A stretch of DNA of 64,000 nt from Nonomuraea harbinensis. GTDB taxonomy: Bacteria; Actinomycetota; Actinomycetes; Streptosporangiales; Streptosporangiaceae. The notes beneath the pieces are model-generated. The model was not told the origin of the DNA. It worked only from the letters and a program-made list of their open reading frames with translations, and did not search any database. Both the position numbers and the translations under genes were made by a program. Numbering within the stretch: position 1 is the stretch's first letter; each line of letters begins with the position of its first letter. The stretch is from positions 62,001 to 126,000 of the forward strand of contig NZ_JAHKRN010000008.1 of the NCBI RefSeq assembly GCF_019396385.1. The letters run 5' to 3'. Shown piece after piece: positions 61,326 through 64,000 of the stretch.

Positions 61326-61969
61326 TCACCGTCCTGCTGGCCGACGACCAGCCGCTCGTCCGGGCGGGGCTGCGCGCGCTGCTCGACCCGGAGGACGATC
61401 TCACCGTCGTCGGGGAGGCCGCCGACGGGGCCGAGGCGGTGCGCGAGGTGGCCCGGCTCGGGCCGGACGTGGTGCTGATGGACATCCGGATGCCCGGCGT
61501 CGACGGGCTGGAGGCGACCCGCCGCATCGCCTCCGGACGGACCCGCGTCGTCGTGGTGACCACCTTCGACCTGGACGAGTACGTGTACGAGGCGCTCCGA
61601 TCGGGTGCCAGCGGATTCCTGGTCAAGGACGCGGAACCGGCCGAGATCCGGCACGCGGTGCGGGTGGCCGCGCGGGGCGACGCCCTCCTGTCCCCGGGGG
61701 TCACCCGCAGGCTGATCGAGGAGTTCGCCGCCCGGCCCGGCGTGAACGACGACCGGCTCGCCCCCCTCACCGGCCGTGAGCGTGAGGTCCTCGCCCGCGT
61801 CGCGCACGGCCGCACGAACGACCAGATCGCCGGCGAGCTGTTCATGAGCCCCGCCACGGTCAAGACGCACGTCAACCGCATGATGACCAAACTCGGCGTC
61901 CACGACAGAGCCCAGCTCGTGGTCCTCGCCTACGAAACCGGCCTCACCCGCCCCGGCCACCACCCCTGA
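61322..61969 (+). CDS. NarL/FixJ-type response regulator
   Basis: 215 residues from GTG 61322 (GTGA overlap). Receiver with Asp8/Asp9 in LLADDQP, phospho-Asp54 in VLMDIRMPG and Lys in FLVKDAEP; C-terminal LuxR helix-turn-helix (LTGREREVLARVAHGRTNDQ, then SPATVKTHVNRMMTKLGVHD). It is the partner of the upstream kinase. Downstream targets may include the MMPL gene that follows. Confidence 0.94.
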   Translation: MITVLLADDQPLVRAGLRALLDPEDDLTVVGEAADGAEAVREVARLGPDVVLMDIRMPGVDGLEATRRIASGRTRVVVVTTFDLDEYVYEALRSGASGFLVKDAEPAEIRHAVRVAARGDALLSPGVTRRLIEEFAARPGVNDDRLAPLTGREREVLARVAHGRTNDQIAGELFMSPATVKTHVNRMMTKLGVHDRAQLVVLAYETGLTRPGHHP

Positions 61970-62157
61970 CCACCCCGTGGATGCGGTGGGGGACGCCCTG
62001 TCCCTGACCCCGGCCGTCCGGCGCCGGGTGCGGTGGAGGAAGACCCGTACCCGCCTCTGATCCTCCGCCGTTCGGTGCTGGATGCCGCGGGTGTGGTAGG
62101 CGGGGGACCGCGGTGGGGGGACGACCGGTGCGGAGGGCCGTTCCTAGCGTCGGCGGC

Positions 62158-64000
62158 ATGATCCGATTCTGCATCCGCCACCGGCGGCTGGTCCTGCTGG
62201 GCTGGCTGGCGCTGGTCGCCGCGCTCGTCGCCGGGGCCGCCTGGAACCCGGCGCCGGTGGCCGGTGAGTTCGCGCTGCCCGGCAGTGAGAGCGGGCGGGC
62301 CGCCGAGCTGCTCGGGCCCGCACCCGCCGAACCGCCCGGCACGCTCGTCGTGTCCGCCCCCGCCGGGGTCGAGTCGCCGGCCGCCCGCCAAGCCGTGGAC
62401 GGGCTTCTCGCGAGGATGAACGAGGTCCCGGGGGTCCGCGCCGAGACCCCGTACGCACGCGTCTCGCCGGACGGGACCGTCGGCACGATCCCGATCGACT
62501 ACCCGGACGAGACCGCCGCCCGCGAGCTGGCCGAGGTCCGTGACGGCTTCGAGGCCGGGGCCGTCACGGCCGAGCTGGCCGGCGACGACTTCGCCGACTT
62601 CACCCCCGGCGGCCTGACCGAGGGGGTCGGGCTGGTGGCTGCGGCGGTGATCCTGCTGTACGCGTTCCGGTCGCTGCTCGCCTCCGCCCTCCCGATCGCC
62701 ATCGGGGTCGTCGGCGTCGTCTCCGGCACCAGCCTGCTCGCCCTGCTCGGCCACCTGGTCGCCACGCCGGACTTCGCCGTGTACCTCACGATCATGCTCG
62801 GCCTCGGCGTCGGCATCGACTACGCCCTGCTCATCGTCACCCGCTTCCGCAGCGGCCTGCACGAGGGCCAGGAGGTCGAGACAGCCGTCGGCACGGCCAT
62901 GCGGACCGCCGGCAGGTCCGTGCTGTTCGCCGGCGTCACCGTCATCGTCACCGGCGCCGGCATCGTGTTCCTCGGCCCCGGGCTCGGCGGCGGCATCGCG
63001 GTGGCCGCGGGGTGCGGCGTGCTCATGGTCATGCTCGCCTCCCTCACCCTCCTGCCCGCGCTGCTGACCATGATCGGCCACCGGATCGACCGGTTCTCGC
63101 TGCCGGCCCGTACCGGCGGGGAGCCGTGGTCGGCGCGGTGGAGCAGGGCCGTGCAGCGCCGGCCGTGGACGGCGGGGCTGCTGGCGACGGCGCTGCTCGC
63201 CGGGCTCGCGCTGCCCGCGCTGGACCTGCGCACCGGCTGGTCGGACGCGTCCGACCGGCCCGTCACCGACACCACCAGGCGCGCCCACGACCTGCAGGCC
63301 GGCGCGTTCGGGCCGGGCGCCGGGTCGCCGCTCGTGCTCGCCTCCGACCGCCCGCTCGGCGCCGCCGTCGAGCGGGCCCGCGCCACGCCGGGAGTGGCCG
63401 GCGTGACGCCGCTGGGGGAGCGGGCCGCGCTCGTCGTGCCCGCCACGGCGCAGCAGGACGAGGCCACCGCCGGCCTGGTGCGCCGGCTCCGCGCCGAGCT
63501 GCCGGAGCCCGTCCTGGTGACCGGCTCGACCGCCGCCGCCGTGGACTTCGCCGACCACGCCGCCGACCGGCTGCCGTGGACGGTCGGCGCGGTGCTGCTG
63601 GCCTCGCTGGCGCTGCTCATGGCCGTGTTCAGGAGCGTGGCGGTGCCCGTCAAGGCGATCCTGGTCAACCTGCTGTCGATCGGGGCCGCGTACGGGGTGG
63701 TCGTCGCCGTCTTCCAGTGGGACGTGCTCGGGCTCGGCACCAGCGGGCCGATCGACGCCTGGGTGCCGATGATGCTGTTCGTGATCACGTTCGGGCTGTC
63801 CGTGGACTACGAGGTGTTCCTCGTCTCCCGCATCCGCGAGGAGTACCGGAACGGGCTGGGCAACAGCGCCGCGGTCGCCGCCGGGCTCGCCGGGACCGCC
63901 CGGGTGATCACCGCCGCCGCCGCGATCATGTTCTGCGTGTTCGCCGCCTTCGGCGCGTTCGACGACCGGGCGCTGCGCGTCATGGGGGTCGGGCTGGCCG
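62158..64000 (+). CDS. MMPL-family RND transporter (incomplete at right edge)
   Basis: At least 614 residues; it runs off the window. It starts MIRFCIRHRRLVLLGWLAL. A TAGCGT box lies seven bases before the ATG and no ribosome site is seen, so a leaderless message is likely. First periplasmic loop, then membrane helices with the family motif GLGVGIDYALLIVTRF and, in the second half, FGLSVDYEVFLVSRIREEY, where the Asp-Tyr pairs carry protons. MMPL proteins export lipids or drugs. The 188-base gap before it shows no clear feature. Likely under the two-component system. Confidence 0.9.
   Translation, partial: MIRFCIRHRRLVLLGWLALVAALVAGAAWNPAPVAGEFALPGSESGRAAELLGPAPAEPPGTLVVSAPAGVESPAARQAVDGLLARMNEVPGVRAETPYARVSPDGTVGTIPIDYPDETAARELAEVRDGFEAGAVTAELAGDDFADFTPGGLTEGVGLVAAAVILLYAFRSLLASALPIAIGVVGVVSGTSLLALLGHLVATPDFAVYLTIMLGLGVGIDYALLIVTRFRSGLHEGQEVETAVGTAMRTAGRSVLFAGVTVIVTGAGIVFLGPGLGGGIAVAAGCGVLMVMLASLTLLPALLTMIGHRIDRFSLPARTGGEPWSARWSRAVQRRPWTAGLLATALLAGLALPALDLRTGWSDASDRPVTDTTRRAHDLQAGAFGPGAGSPLVLASDRPLGAAVERARATPGVAGVTPLGERAALVVPATAQQDEATAGLVRRLRAELPEPVLVTGSTAAAVDFADHAADRLPWTVGAVLLASLALLMAVFRSVAVPVKAILVNLLSIGAAYGVVVAVFQWDVLGLGTSGPIDAWVPMMLFVITFGLSVDYEVFLVSRIREEYRNGLGNSAAVAAGLAGTARVITAAAAIMFCVFAAFGAFDDRALRVMGVGLA

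Noticed and set aside
1..64000. Biosynthetic gene cluster for a secondary metabolite
   Set aside because: Single methyltransferases, a monooxygenase, an acyl-CoA synthetase and a LAL regulator are scattered with no core PKS, NRPS, terpene or RiPP gene.
1..64000. tRNA, rRNA, riboswitch or insertion sequence
   Set aside because: No cloverleaf, conserved aptamer, transposase or terminal inverted repeats with target duplications could be recognised by eye; a covariance-model scan would be decisive.

Overview
The window is about 72-74% G+C, uses GTG and TTG starts freely, and is packed with 4-base ATGA/GTGA gene overlaps. With the gene families present (NACHT-type NTPase, LAL-type LuxR regulator, DUF3152, DUF4239, ARB_07466-like and AbfB-containing secreted proteins) this points to a filamentous actinobacterium, most likely Streptosporangiales (Nonomuraea-like). 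The taxon is an inference. I see no rRNA, tRNA, CRISPR array, insertion sequence or phage gene, and no gene-free stretch above about 210 bases.

Region by region. 1-2.5 kb: a decayed glycoside hydrolase, then a HicA/HicB-type toxin-antitoxin pair with two copies of an inverted-repeat operator. 2.6-11.6 kb: a peptide or amino-acid salvage locus: enolase-superfamily racemase (NSAR/OSBS type), its GNAT partner, an M24 peptidase homologue that has lost most metal ligands, a complete oligopeptide ABC transporter (F, D, C, B, A) and a divergent Lrp/AsnC regulator. 11.6-21.7 kb: small regulators and housekeeping accessory genes (TetR plus methyltransferase with overlapping palindromic operators, SMP-30 lactonase, DUF305, flavoprotein monooxygenase, secreted proteins). 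21.8-24.6 kb: a secreted GH2 enzyme with two AbfB modules. 24.6-35 kb: frameshifted pirin, metallo-beta-lactamase-fold proteins, DUF3152, a D-amino-acid-oxidase-like flavoprotein carrying a repeat insertion, a Tm-1-like/PEP-hydrolase-like/cupin operon, solitary MazF/PemK, thioesterase and gnd. 36.4-43.2 kb: a self-contained PTS operon (DeoR, PfkB kinase, mannitol-type EIIC, EIIB, EIIA, zinc polyol dehydrogenase, HPr and EI). 43.2-49.9 kb: serine hydrolase, peptide deformylase, methyltransferase, GNAT with a leader ORF, arylamine N-acetyltransferase. 49.9-54.7 kb: a giant LAL regulator with coding minisatellites, and twin nucleotidyltransferases. 54.9-64 kb: acyl-CoA synthetase, a doubly broken NACHT NTPase, a frameshifted membrane glycosyltransferase, a NarL-type two-component system and an MMPL transporter running off the end.

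Recurring theme: short in-frame or frame-breaking tandem duplications (13, 24, 33, 60 and about 81 bp units) occur in or between otherwise ordinary genes, and four genes are disrupted. Some single-base disruptions could be assembly errors; the NACHT deletion and the 13-bp triplication are unlikely to be. The most interesting points are the salvage operon with its pseudo-peptidase, the NACHT remnant, the repeat-expanded LAL regulator with an antisense dehydrogenase motif, the HicAB operator pair and the leader ORF upstream of the GNAT gene.
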